A DNA stretch of 64,000 nt from an uncultured Clostridia bacterium (GTDB lineage Bacteria; Bacillota; Clostridia; Oscillospirales; Ruminococcaceae), in NCBI GenBank assembly GCA_947625125.1, contig CANQNF010000014.1, positions 1 through 64,000 on the forward strand, read 5' to 3'. The notes below the pieces were generated by a model. The model worked only from the letters and a program-made list of their open reading frames with translations. It did no database searches and was not told the origin of the DNA. Both the position numbers and the translations under genes were made by a program. Below, piece after piece: positions 1 through 8,482 of the stretch. Each line of letters starts with the position of its first letter. The first letter of the stretch is position 1.

Positions 1-705
1 TACGAGCGCGAGCACGTCCACAGCTACGGCGACGACTATAAGACAGACGAAACAAACCACTGGAAAGTCTGCGAGACCTGCGGCGAAGCAGGGGACAAGG
101 AAGCCCACAACTTTGACGGCGACGTCTGCACCGTCTGCGGTTACGAGCGCGACCACGTTCACAGCTACGGCGACGACTATAAGACCGATGAGAACAACCA
201 CTGGAAAGTCTGCGAAACATGCGGCGAAGCCACTGACAAGGAAGCTCACAAGTTTGACGGCGACGTCTGCACCGTCTGCGGCTACGAGCGCGAGCACGTC
301 CACAGCTACGGCGACGACTATAAGACAGACGAAACAAACCACTGGAAAGTCTGCGAGACATGCGGTGAACCCACCGAAAAGGAAGCCCACAACTTTGACG
401 GCGACGTCTGCACCGTCTGCGGCTACGAGCGCGAGCACGTCCACAGCTACGGCGACGAATACAAGACCGACGAGAACAACCACTGGAAAGTCTGCGAAAC
501 ATGCGGTGAAGCCACTGACAAGGAAGCCCACAACTTTGACGGCGACATCTGCACCGTCTGCGGTTACGAGCGCGACCACGTCCACAGCTACGGCGACGAC
601 TATAAGACCGACGAGAACAACCACTGGAAAGTCTGCGAGACATGCGGCGAAGCCACTGACAAGGAAGCCCACAAATTTGTAGGCAACAAGTGCTCCGTAT
701 GCGGC
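1..705 (+). repeat. Five tandem 141-bp in-frame coding repeats
   Basis: Units begin at 1, 142, 283, 424 and 565, each exactly 141 bp (47 codons), and differ at only a few positions per unit. The sixth unit breaks off at 706, where the sequence diverges into the linker. Upstream copies may lie outside the window. The near identity at nucleotide level, including synonymous sites, points to recent duplication or gene conversion and to possible copy-number variation. Confidence 0.95.
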
Positions 706-1164
706 TACACCAAGTCCGGCGGCACCGGCACTCCGAGCCGTATTCCCGAAAGATACCGTCCCGGCGCTTCGACTCCCGCCAAGGAACTCATCGTAGAGCC
801 CGTCGAGGTATCCGAGGACATCCACTCCGAGGTCGTGGGCATTGTGTCCGCCGCCGGCATGGTCCACGGCGTATACTTCATCTCCCTCGGCACGACGGAC
901 TACAAGCCCGGTCAGCCGGTCAGAGTGAGGGTCTACGCCCCCGGCGCTACCGGCGACAGCGTCGTCCTAATCCGCGACGAATGGGAGCTCCTCAAGGACG
1001 CCAACATGACGGTCGACGGCGACTACGTCGAGTTTACCGTCGACGCGGGCCTCATCGACGCCTACCACTACTTCGCGGTGGTCACCGGCTTCGACGGCTA
1101 CGTCGAGATCGGCGTTCCCCAGCAGGCTAAGATCTCCCACGAGACTGAAAACACCGTAAAATAA
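1..1164 (+). CDS. Cys/His-repeat surface-type protein, C-terminal part
   Basis: The reading frame is open from base 1 to a TAA at 1162-1164, so only the last 387 codons are in the window. Codons 1-235 are five 47-residue repeats. Each carries an HVHSYG segment, the motif NHWKVCETCGE, a conserved KEAHNF or KEAHKF, and CTVCGYER; the two CxxC pairs plus histidines suggest a small metal-binding or disulphide-bonded module. A Gly/Pro/Ser-rich linker follows (TKSGGTGTPSRIPE), then about 130 residues that look like a beta-sandwich (VYFISLGTTDYKPGQPVRVRV). Such CxxCG/HxH repeats occur in secreted clostridial proteins, so an extracellular location is inferred. The start, signal peptide and function cannot be seen. 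No C-terminal anchor (LPXTG or membrane helix) is present. Other-frame ORFs here are shadows of the repeat. Confidence 0.85.
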   Translation, partial: YEREHVHSYGDDYKTDETNHWKVCETCGEAGDKEAHNFDGDVCTVCGYERDHVHSYGDDYKTDENNHWKVCETCGEATDKEAHKFDGDVCTVCGYEREHVHSYGDDYKTDETNHWKVCETCGEPTEKEAHNFDGDVCTVCGYEREHVHSYGDEYKTDENNHWKVCETCGEATDKEAHNFDGDICTVCGYERDHVHSYGDDYKTDENNHWKVCETCGEATDKEAHKFVGNKCSVCGYTKSGGTGTPSRIPERYRPGASTPAKELIVEPVEVSEDIHSEVVGIVSAAGMVHGVYFISLGTTDYKPGQPVRVRVYAPGATGDSVVLIRDEWELLKDANMTVDGDYVEFTVDAGLIDAYHYFAVVTGFDGYVEIGVPQQAKISHETENTVK

Positions 1165-1180
1165 GGCTTTTACAGCATTA

Positions 1181-1210
1181 AAGGACGCGGCCGGGCGCTG
1201 CGTCCTTTTT
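1181..1210 (+). terminator. Rho-independent terminator of the repeat protein gene
   Basis: The stem AAGGACGC (1181-1188) pairs with GCGTCCTT (1200-1207) across an 11-base loop and runs into a T tract. It lies 16 bases after the stop codon. Confidence 0.85.
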
Positions 1211-1591
1211 CATGTAAAGAAAAAAGCTTTACACATATGATATACCTTTTAAATATATGTAAAGCGGCCCCGCTTTACAGTCTTATAAGCACTATAATTT
1301 TTTGATATGCGCAGTATTTTTGTGCATAATGCGAATTTTCGGCAGGTTTTTCTTCCGAACCCGTGAATAATTATTCGTCCGAAAATGTATTATTGTATAC
1401 GCATTTTAATAGGTGTGCTTCATAAGAAAACGCCTGTGCACCGGGTAATTACAACCCGCCTTTGCATGCCCGTAAAACCGCGTTTGGACAATGCGGAAGA
1501 AAAATTAACCTAATCTATCATCAACATTGCCGTTTATGCAGGTTGAAAACAAAAAAATTCAGTGCAAAATACCGAAATCTCGAAAAAAATA
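1211..1591. promoter_or_regulatory. Non-coding region with paired GTAAAG/CTTTAC inverted repeats
   Basis: No gene is visible here. Two inverted repeats share the same ends: GTAAAG(1214-1219)...CTTTAC(1227-1232), and the longer GTAAAGCGG(1259-1267)/CCGCTTTAC(1270-1278). A 12-bp palindrome GAATAATTATTC lies at 1365-1376. The repeated half-site could be an operator or a second small terminator. With the 550-bp gap before the binding-protein gene it suggests regulation of that gene, but no known regulator motif is recognised. Confidence 0.35.
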
Positions 1592-1621
1592 TTGACAAAC
1601 CCTCGGTCTTAGTAGTATCAT
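1592..1621 (+). promoter_or_regulatory. Sigma-A-type promoter for the binding-protein gene
   Basis: TTGACA at 1592-1597 is a perfect -35. The best -10 is TATCAT at 1616-1621 (18-base spacer), with TAGTAT at 1613-1618 as an alternative. The leader of about 90 bases before the gene contains a small hairpin (GCTGC...GCAGC near 1675-1689). Confidence 0.65.
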
Positions 1622-1715
1622 TCATATAAGCTTATCTTGGCAATACTCCGTATTTCCGGGATAAAGCGCACACCTGCTGCTATAAGCAGCTACCCTTATA
1701 AGGAGGCACTATCTG

Positions 1716-3944
1716 ATGAAAAAGTTTTTAAGCTTGTTGCTTGCTGCCGCTATGGTTTTAAGCCTTGTCGGCTGCGGTGACAATGCCGACGCTCCCGTTA
1801 CCTCGGGAGATGAAGGCAACACTCCTCCTGCGGTTGACAACGTAGAAGTCAACACCGACTATGTCGGACCCGACTGGGAGGCTATAGACGCTATGGACTA
1901 CGACGCACAGTCCGACGCTGTCTATGAACACAACCTCGGCGAGTTTGCCGCTGCTTACGCGACCGCCAAGGAAGAACTCGACGATACCGACAAGCGTCTC
2001 GCCCTCATGGCTGTTGCCGAGGCTAAGATGCTCGAATCCGGCGTTTTCGTCCCGATTTACGGCGACGGCGGAACCTACGCTATGACGAGAGTCGTACCGC
2101 GTTCTGCTACCACCACCTCTTGGGGCCTTGACGAGTACAAGGATTACACCATGCTCGTCACCAACGAACTCCTCAAGAGCACCGACCGCGACGCTCTGAC
2201 CGCTCTCTGGTCCGAGGCTGCCACCGCTGACGACTATGTCGCTTCCGCCAAGCAGTACCTCGCCGACAACGGCTACACCCTCACCGATACCTACAACGCT
2301 CTCAACGGTTACGACCTTGAGACCTGGGATATCATCGCTACTTCCTACACCTCCGACTCGTTCTTCATCGCTCCCACCTACACCGGACTTCTTGAGTACG
2401 ATCTTAAGAACGTACAGCAGCCCGCTATGGCTGAGAGCTATGAGATCTCCGACGACGGCTGCGTTTACACCTTCCACCTCAGACAGGATGGCAAGTGGGT
2501 CGACCAGCAGGGCCGTGAGATCGGCAATGTCACTGCCGACGACTGGGTCGCTTCCATGGAGCACGTTGCCGATAACAACGACGCCCTCGGTTACTTAATG
2601 TCTTCCGACGGCGGCTGCGGCATCAAGAACTACGACGCTTTCATCAACGGCGAGTGCGACTTCTCCGAGGTCGGCGTAAAAGCCCTCGATGATTACACCC
2701 TTCAGTACACTCTTGAGCAGAAGTTCCCTGCATTTATCACCATGCTCGGCTACGGCTGCTTCGCTCCTCTGAACCGTGACTTCTACATGTCCCAGGGCGG
2801 TACTTTCTCCGCCGACGGCGTAGAGTACACCCCCGGCGACTACGGCAAGACTCCTGCCAACATCGCCTACAACGGTCCTTACACCATCACCAACTACACT
2901 GCTCAGAACGTAACCTCCTACGCCGCCAACCCGCTCTACTATGATCCGGACGCTCTCGGCGTACAGGCTATCAACTTCTACTACAACGACGGTACCGATG
3001 TTCTTCGTGCTTACAACGAAGCCAAGGCCGGCACTGTAGCCGCTTGCGGCTTCAACGCCAACGCCTTAGAGCTTGCTAAGACCGAGGTCCCGGACGGCGA
3101 GACTGAGACCTACTTCGATCTCTATCACTACACCACCGTCAACTCCGCCACCACTTACTGCGGCTGGCTCAACATCAACCGTAAGGCTTTCGCCAACTTC
3201 AACGACGCCACCCTCGGCGTATCTCCTCAGTCTGAGGAAGACAGAGCAAGAACCCGTGAAGCCATGAACAACCAGAACTTCCGTCTTGCCCTCGCCATGG
3301 CGTTCGACCGCGGCGCTTACAACGGCGTTCAGGTCGGTGAGGATCTTAAGTATGCGTCTCTTAAGAACTCCTATGTAACCGGTGCTTTTGCACAGCTCGC
3401 AAACGAGACCACCGTTGACATCAACGGCGAGTCCAAGACCTATCCTGCCGGTACTTACTACGGCGTCATCCTCCAGGATCAGATCACCGCTGACGGTTAT
3501 CCGATCAAGGTTTGGGATCCTACCGCTGATTCCGGCGCAGGCTCCGGCGACGGCTTCGACGGCTGGTACAGCGTAGACAACGCAAGAGCATATCTTGCTT
3601 CCGCTATCGCTGAGCTCGCCAACGAGGGCGTTGAGATCTCCGCTGACAAGCCGATCTACATCGACTATCCTTACGGCACCTACAGCGAAGTCAACACCAA
3701 CATGGCCAACGCTTACAAGCAGTCCATCGAGGCTTCTCTTGAGGGCAAGGTCATCGTCAACCTCGTAGGCTTCGACGACAGCCTCAACCTCCAGTATGCT
3801 TACTACCGCAACACCTACGGCAGCGAAGCTAACTTCGACATCTCGACCGGTTCCGGCTGGGGTCCTGACTACGGCGATCCTCAGACCTTCCTTGATACCA
3901 TCCAGTCCTACGGCTACATGTGCAAGAACCTTGGTATCTACTAA
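1716..3944 (+). CDS. Peptide ABC transporter binding lipoprotein, apparently circularly permuted
   Basis: 742 residues. A signal peptide ends in the lipobox LVGC (Cys20). AAGGAGG at 1700-1706 supports the ATG. The core from about residue 196 onward matches a family 5 (OppA/DppA) binding protein from its normal N-terminus: LLEYDLKNVQQPAMAESYEI, then YTFHLRQDGKWV and NVTADDWVASMEHV. It stops right after GWGPDYGDPQTFLDT (near 714-728). In OppA-type proteins that motif is normally followed by about 80 more residues with an AExxLxxxxxxxPxY block. That block instead sits at residues 75-150 here, just behind the lipobox: RLALMAVAEAKMLESGVFVP then a YAMTRVVP segment. The gene therefore looks permuted, not truncated. 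It probably delivers peptides to the downstream Opp permease. The ligand is unknown. Confidence 0.88.
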   Translation: MKKFLSLLLAAAMVLSLVGCGDNADAPVTSGDEGNTPPAVDNVEVNTDYVGPDWEAIDAMDYDAQSDAVYEHNLGEFAAAYATAKEELDDTDKRLALMAVAEAKMLESGVFVPIYGDGGTYAMTRVVPRSATTTSWGLDEYKDYTMLVTNELLKSTDRDALTALWSEAATADDYVASAKQYLADNGYTLTDTYNALNGYDLETWDIIATSYTSDSFFIAPTYTGLLEYDLKNVQQPAMAESYEISDDGCVYTFHLRQDGKWVDQQGREIGNVTADDWVASMEHVADNNDALGYLMSSDGGCGIKNYDAFINGECDFSEVGVKALDDYTLQYTLEQKFPAFITMLGYGCFAPLNRDFYMSQGGTFSADGVEYTPGDYGKTPANIAYNGPYTITNYTAQNVTSYAANPLYYDPDALGVQAINFYYNDGTDVLRAYNEAKAGTVAACGFNANALELAKTEVPDGETETYFDLYHYTTVNSATTYCGWLNINRKAFANFNDATLGVSPQSEEDRARTREAMNNQNFRLALAMAFDRGAYNGVQVGEDLKYASLKNSYVTGAFAQLANETTVDINGESKTYPAGTYYGVILQDQITADGYPIKVWDPTADSGAGSGDGFDGWYSVDNARAYLASAIAELANEGVEISADKPIYIDYPYGTYSEVNTNMANAYKQSIEASLEGKVIVNLVGFDDSLNLQYAYYRNTYGSEANFDISTGSGWGPDYGDPQTFLDTIQSYGYMCKNLGIY

Positions 3945-3975
3945 TTCTATCTTGAACTTAACAGTCTAAGATAAA

Positions 3976-4018
3976 GCCGCAAGGGGGTGGGAATTTCCCA
4001 TCCCCTTTGCGCTTATTT
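3976..4018 (+). terminator. Intercistronic terminator-like hairpin after the binding protein
   Basis: GCAAGGGGGTGGGA (3979-3992) pairs with TCCCATCCCCTTTGC with a short AT-rich loop, followed by GCTTATTTC. The poor T tract suggests partial read-through. That would let the binding protein be made in excess over the permease, a common arrangement in binding-protein transporters. Confidence 0.7.
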
Positions 4019-4115
4019 CGGAATATGCTTTGTGCAATATGACGAAAACACATCATGCCGCACACATTCAATAAATTGCGACAGTCGCAATCAAGAGACG
4101 GAGTGAAGCAAAAAA

Positions 4116-5708
4116 ATGGGCAAATATCTTGTGAAGAGGATTCTTCACGGCATCGTGTCGGTTATCTGCGTTGTCATAATAGTTATGATCTTGGTCTATT
4201 CGCTGCTGCAAAGAGAGCTCATCTTCGGCGGCGACCCCAACTACTCCAAAATGGTCTCCAACGCGCGTACCACCTATGAGTACAGCCGCTACGAGGCCTT
4301 CGGCTATGTAGACTACATACCATATGCCGACTACATCAACTCCCTGATTTCGAGCGGAGAGCTCAACTCGGAAACCCGTAAGGACGCCGTCAGACTCGGC
4401 AGGACCGCCGACGACGACAACGAGACCGCCGCTAAATATGTCAAGCAGTTCAGCGAGATGTATCAGTCAAAGGGCTACGAGATCATGAGGCTCGACGCCG
4501 ATACAAAATCAAACGGCCAGATTAAGGACGGCGGCCAGCCGACCATCTTCGCCGTAAGAGACAAACCCCTTATAAGCAGGGTCGTCAATTATTTCACCCA
4601 TATGCTGTTTATCGACAATATCCACTATGTTGACGAATCTGTCGATATCGGCAAGAGGGGACTGACATTCACCCTCTACGACCCCGTGTATAATCCGACC
4701 GGTACGGAGCATAAATTCTCTCCGGCAATTATCGGCAACGGAACACTGCACAAATATCTTCTTTATTTCGACGGGCATTTCCCGTTTATTCACCAGCAGT
4801 TTGCGACTCTTAACCTTGGCGAATCCTATACCGTCAACCGCGGTATCGACGTTTTCACCACCATGACCGAGTCGCAGGGCTCATACGTTTTAAAGCCTAT
4901 GACGTTCCCGACCGGCCTCGTTGAGGATTCTGCGGACGATCTGCATTCCGCGACCTACTCTGCGGGCTCAAGAGACATGAACAAGGCTTACGCTGAGCGC
5001 TTTACAGACGACTATACTAATGTGCTTACCCATAAGGTAGGTAAATCCAGACTCGGATATTCCTTCGTTATAGGTATAATTTCAACCATTTTGGCATATA
5101 TCCTCGGACTTCCCATTGGACTCCTGATGGCAAGATACAAAGACGGCATCTTAGACAAGATAGGCACCGTCTATATCATGTTCATCATCGCTGTCCCGTC
5201 CCTGGCATACATCTTCCTCTTCAAGGCATTGGGCGGAAGCTGGTTCCACCTGCCGACGCTCTTTAACGTCGACTCTAAGGATAAGCTTATGTACATCCTG
5301 CCGATCATCTCTCTGGCGCTCCCGAGCGTTGCGAACCTCATGAAGTGGATGCGCCGCTACATGATCGACCAGATGAACTCCGACTATGTTAAGTTTGCCC
5401 GTTCGGGAGGACTTTCCGAGACGGAGATCTTCACAAAGCATATATGGAAGAACGCCGCCATCCCGATCACCCACGGCATTCCCGGAAGCGTTATCTTTGC
5501 GATGACCGGAGCCATCATCACCGAGCGCGTCTACTCCGTACCCGGCGCCGGCGGACTCCTGACAGTCGCCATAAACAAATACGACAACGGCGTTATCGTC
5601 GGCGTCACGCTGTTCTACGCGATACTCTCGGTTATTTCCATTATACTGGGAGACGTGCTGATGTCGATGGTAGACCCGAGAATTTCGTTCTCAGATAAAG
5701 CGAGGTGA
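4116..5708 (+). CDS. oppB: Oligopeptide ABC transporter permease OppB with large external insert
   Basis: 530 residues, about 200 more than usual OppB/DppB (310-340). TM1 is at about residues 8-30. The canonical five-helix permease part resumes near residue 313 (LGYSFVIGIISTILAYILGL) and ends with the usual EAA loop (DYVKFARSGGLSETEIFTKH, 423-442) and the C-terminal DPRISF. The extra ~280 residues (31-312) lie between TM1 and TM2, so they should be extracytoplasmic. They contain no cysteine and no motif I recognise. They may form a docking or gating domain for the unusual binding protein. ATG preceded by GGAG; the stop overlaps the oppC start region. Confidence 0.9.
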   Translation: MGKYLVKRILHGIVSVICVVIIVMILVYSLLQRELIFGGDPNYSKMVSNARTTYEYSRYEAFGYVDYIPYADYINSLISSGELNSETRKDAVRLGRTADDDNETAAKYVKQFSEMYQSKGYEIMRLDADTKSNGQIKDGGQPTIFAVRDKPLISRVVNYFTHMLFIDNIHYVDESVDIGKRGLTFTLYDPVYNPTGTEHKFSPAIIGNGTLHKYLLYFDGHFPFIHQQFATLNLGESYTVNRGIDVFTTMTESQGSYVLKPMTFPTGLVEDSADDLHSATYSAGSRDMNKAYAERFTDDYTNVLTHKVGKSRLGYSFVIGIISTILAYILGLPIGLLMARYKDGILDKIGTVYIMFIIAVPSLAYIFLFKALGGSWFHLPTLFNVDSKDKLMYILPIISLALPSVANLMKWMRRYMIDQMNSDYVKFARSGGLSETEIFTKHIWKNAAIPITHGIPGSVIFAMTGAIITERVYSVPGAGGLLTVAINKYDNGVIVGVTLFYAILSVISIILGDVLMSMVDPRISFSDKAR

Positions 5709-5713
5709 GCATG

Positions 5714-6697
5714 ATGGATAACGAACTCAATTTAAAGTACAACATGACCGACGAGGAGCTTTTCGCCCCTGTCGACCATAACGACCTCGAATCCGAGAAG
5801 ATCACCGCTCCCCGTTATTCCTACTGGCGCTCGGTCTTCAGAGTATTCTTCCGCAACAAGCTCAACATCATCATCCTTCTGCTGCTTGTGTTCATCATAG
5901 TGTTCGCGTTCATCTACCCCGCGGTCACGCACTATGACGCCGACGTCACTCCCTACGTCAACCTCCTTGACCCGAACTCGAAGCACCTTTCTCCCGCAAA
6001 GGCTTTAAGCTACTTCGGCAAAAACATCCACTGGATACTCGGTTCGGGCGCGTCGGGCGAATCCACGTTCGACTCCATCTGGTACGGTTCGAGAATTTCC
6101 ATTTCTTTGGCATTCATCTGCGCCGCCATCAACATGACGGTAGGCGTTCTGATAGGAGCGGTCTGGGGCTTCTCGAAGAAAGTCGATATGGTAATGACCG
6201 AGGTCTATAACATCGTCGGCAACGTTCCGTCGATACTTCTCATCTCGGTTTTAGCGATGCTCTTCTCCCCGACGTTCTGGACGATGGTATTCGCCCTTAC
6301 GGTCATCGGCTGGCTCGGGATTGCTTACTTCATCAGAACTCAGGTCGTCATCATCAGAGACCGCGAGTACAATCTCGCCTCAAGATGCCTCGGCACCTCT
6401 ACGTTCAAAATAGCGATGAAGAACATTCTCCCATTCATGACCTCCGTCATCGTCACGATGCTCGCCACCGAGCTTCCGAGCTACATCTCCACCGAGGTCT
6501 TCCTCGCCTACATCGGCATGGGCATGTCCGATATGTCCTTAGGACGTCTCATCTATGCCGCCGAGGGCGCGATGGTAACTCCCGGCTGGCAGATGGAATT
6601 CTGGAGCCCCGTTGCAATAGCGTCGATAATCACCGTCGTTCTTTATGTGGTCGGCCAGAACTTAGGCGACGCCTCCGACCCGAGAACGCATATGTAA
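5714..6697 (+). CDS. oppC: Oligopeptide ABC transporter permease OppC
   Basis: 327 residues from this ATG, with a typical OppC/DppC layout: cytoplasmic N-terminal tail, TM1 at about 40-62 (NIIILLLLVFIIVFAFIYPA), an external loop, five further helices, the EAA loop (YNLASRCLGTSTFKIAMKNI) and a C-terminal GDASDPRTHM, close to the usual DPR ending. The reading frame is open from a GTG at 5705 that overlaps the oppB stop. The tandem ATGs at 5711 and 5714 follow GAGGTGA, and 5714 has the better spacing. It pairs with OppB to form the membrane channel. Unlike OppB it shows no insertion. Confidence 0.92.
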   Translation: MDNELNLKYNMTDEELFAPVDHNDLESEKITAPRYSYWRSVFRVFFRNKLNIIILLLLVFIIVFAFIYPAVTHYDADVTPYVNLLDPNSKHLSPAKALSYFGKNIHWILGSGASGESTFDSIWYGSRISISLAFICAAINMTVGVLIGAVWGFSKKVDMVMTEVYNIVGNVPSILLISVLAMLFSPTFWTMVFALTVIGWLGIAYFIRTQVVIIRDREYNLASRCLGTSTFKIAMKNILPFMTSVIVTMLATELPSYISTEVFLAYIGMGMSDMSLGRLIYAAEGAMVTPGWQMEFWSPVAIASIITVVLYVVGQNLGDASDPRTHM

Positions 6698-6709
6698 GGA
6701 GGGACAGAA

Positions 6710-8467
6710 GTGGAAGATAAAAAGGTACTTTTGTCCATCAAGGACTTATCGGTAAAATTCCGCGTCAGAGGCCGTATTCTTACCGCCATCCGCGGCATCA
6801 GCCTCGACATCTATGAAAACGAATCCATCGCGATAGTCGGCGAATCCGGCTCCGGCAAATCTGTATTCACGAAAACGTTCGCCGGCATGCTCGATTCAAA
6901 CGGCTTCATTAGCGAGGGCCAGATAATCTTCTCCGACGATGAGCTCGCCGACACCAAGGTCTCTCTGAATCCCGTCGCAAACTCTCTTATCAACTTCTCT
7001 CTCAAGAAGCTCAACGAGTATTCAAAGCTTGAATACGGCTCCGAAGAGTATCTTGAGATGATTAAGTTAGACGCCGAAAAGCGCGAGAAATCGACGGTAG
7101 GGGAGGAGGAGCTTGCAAAGTATACGAAGCAGATAGCCGACCTTACACACGAGCGCACCAATCTCTTCAATTTAAAGCAGACCTTTGACCCGAAGAATGA
7201 AAAGGACAAGATACACGACGCAGCCGCCAAGATAAAGGACTATGACCATAAGATAAAGGCCTTAGAGGACGAGATGGCCGAAAAGACCAAGGTCAAAAAA
7301 GCCGAGGCGAAAAGCGATACCGCATATCTTGCAGCATACTCTAAGAAAAAGAGCGAGCTGACTGCCCAGAGAAATGAAAAAATCAAAAAGGACATCACGC
7401 CCGAGACTGTCAAGAGAAACGAAATCCTGGCAAAAGAGATCTATCTCTCGGTCGGCCGCTACGGCTTTGTCAAGAGAGTAAAGCTCATCTTCGGTCTCCT
7501 CAAGGCCCTTAAGAAAGCCATGGAGATGGGCGTCGACCTGAGCGACGAGACCCTAAGGAACCACGTTTTCGACGAGGTCGTGTTCAGGGTAAGATATCTC
7601 GACGAGACTCCCGAGCAGCTCCACGGCACCTGCATCTTAAACCTTGCCAACGTCAAGTACGACAAGGACTGGATGCAGATAAGAGGCCGCAGGATAGCTA
7701 CGGTTTTCCAGGACCCGATGACCTCTCTGAACCCGATCATCACCATCGGCAAGCAGATAACCTCCATCATCATGAAGCACCAGGGCTGCACCGAAGCCGA
7801 GGCGAGAAAGCGCGCTATAGAGCTTATGCACAAGGTCGGCATCCCGAAGCCCGAGATGCGTTTCGACGACTATCCGTTCCAGTATTCCGGCGGTATGCGC
7901 CAGAGAATCGTTATCGCGATAGCCCTTTCCTGCCAGCCTAAGATACTGATATGCGACGAGCCCACCACGGCCCTCGACGTCACCATCCAGGCTCAGATCC
8001 TCCAGCTTATAAAGGATCTCCAGAAAGAATTCAACTACACCATCGTATTCATCACCCACGACCTCGGCGTCGTTGCGAATATCGCCGACCGAGTAGCGGT
8101 TTTGTATGCAGGTCAGATAGTCGAGCTCGGCACCGTAGAAGAGATATTCTACGAGCCCCACCACCCCTACACATGGGCGCTTCTGTCCTCGCTGCCTCAG
8201 CTTGCCAAGAGCGATGAGAAACTCTACTCCATCACCGGCACGCCTCCGTCCCTGTATAACCAGATAATCGGCGACGCGTTTGCACCGAGAAACCCCTACT
8301 GCCTCAGGATAGACACCTTAGAGGAGCCTCCGATGTTTAAGATCTCCGAGACCCACAGCGCCAAGACATGGCTTTTGGACTCCCGTTCCCCGAAGATCGA
8401 AAAGCCCGAGGGCATCAGGGACATCCATGAAAAGATACTCTCGGCGTATAACATCGAGGAAATATAA
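6710..8467 (+). CDS. oppD: Oligopeptide ABC transporter ATPase OppD with ~240-residue insert
   Basis: 585 residues against about 330-350 for the family. GTG start with AGGAGGG 7 bases upstream. Walker A is GESGSGKS (44-51), Q-loop [11 protein letters not shown] (332-342), signature YSGGMRQR (392-399), Walker B ILICDEP (412-418), H-loop H450. Between Walker A and Q-loop, residues about 76-320 form a Lys/Glu-rich, largely helical, probably coiled-coil insert where the family normally has about 40 residues. The C-terminal HPYT (485-488) is present. The Cys-rich motif that binds an Fe-S cluster in DppD-like proteins is degraded to [11 protein letters not shown]. ATPase activity should be intact. 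The insert may be a regulatory or scaffold element. Confidence 0.9.
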   Translation: MEDKKVLLSIKDLSVKFRVRGRILTAIRGISLDIYENESIAIVGESGSGKSVFTKTFAGMLDSNGFISEGQIIFSDDELADTKVSLNPVANSLINFSLKKLNEYSKLEYGSEEYLEMIKLDAEKREKSTVGEEELAKYTKQIADLTHERTNLFNLKQTFDPKNEKDKIHDAAAKIKDYDHKIKALEDEMAEKTKVKKAEAKSDTAYLAAYSKKKSELTAQRNEKIKKDITPETVKRNEILAKEIYLSVGRYGFVKRVKLIFGLLKALKKAMEMGVDLSDETLRNHVFDEVVFRVRYLDETPEQLHGTCILNLANVKYDKDWMQIRGRRIATVFQDPMTSLNPIITIGKQITSIIMKHQGCTEAEARKRAIELMHKVGIPKPEMRFDDYPFQYSGGMRQRIVIAIALSCQPKILICDEPTTALDVTIQAQILQLIKDLQKEFNYTIVFITHDLGVVANIADRVAVLYAGQIVELGTVEEIFYEPHHPYTWALLSSLPQLAKSDEKLYSITGTPPSLYNQIIGDAFAPRNPYCLRIDTLEEPPMFKISETHSAKTWLLDSRSPKIEKPEGIRDIHEKILSAYNIEEI

Positions 8468-8482
8468 AGGAGGCGGACAGAT

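Noticed and set aside
113-1130. Plus-strand Thr/Arg-rich frames at 113-682 and 690-1130
   Set aside because: They are other-frame readings of the Cys/His-repeat gene, without ribosome sites and with biased composition.
1758-2564. 268-codon minus-strand frame opposite the binding-protein gene
   Set aside because: Antisense shadow of a strongly supported gene; no ribosome site and low-complexity Val/Gly/Ser composition.
1716-3960. Truncation or frameshift of the binding-protein gene
   Set aside because: No continuation is found in any frame after 3944, and the missing segment is present at the N-terminus.
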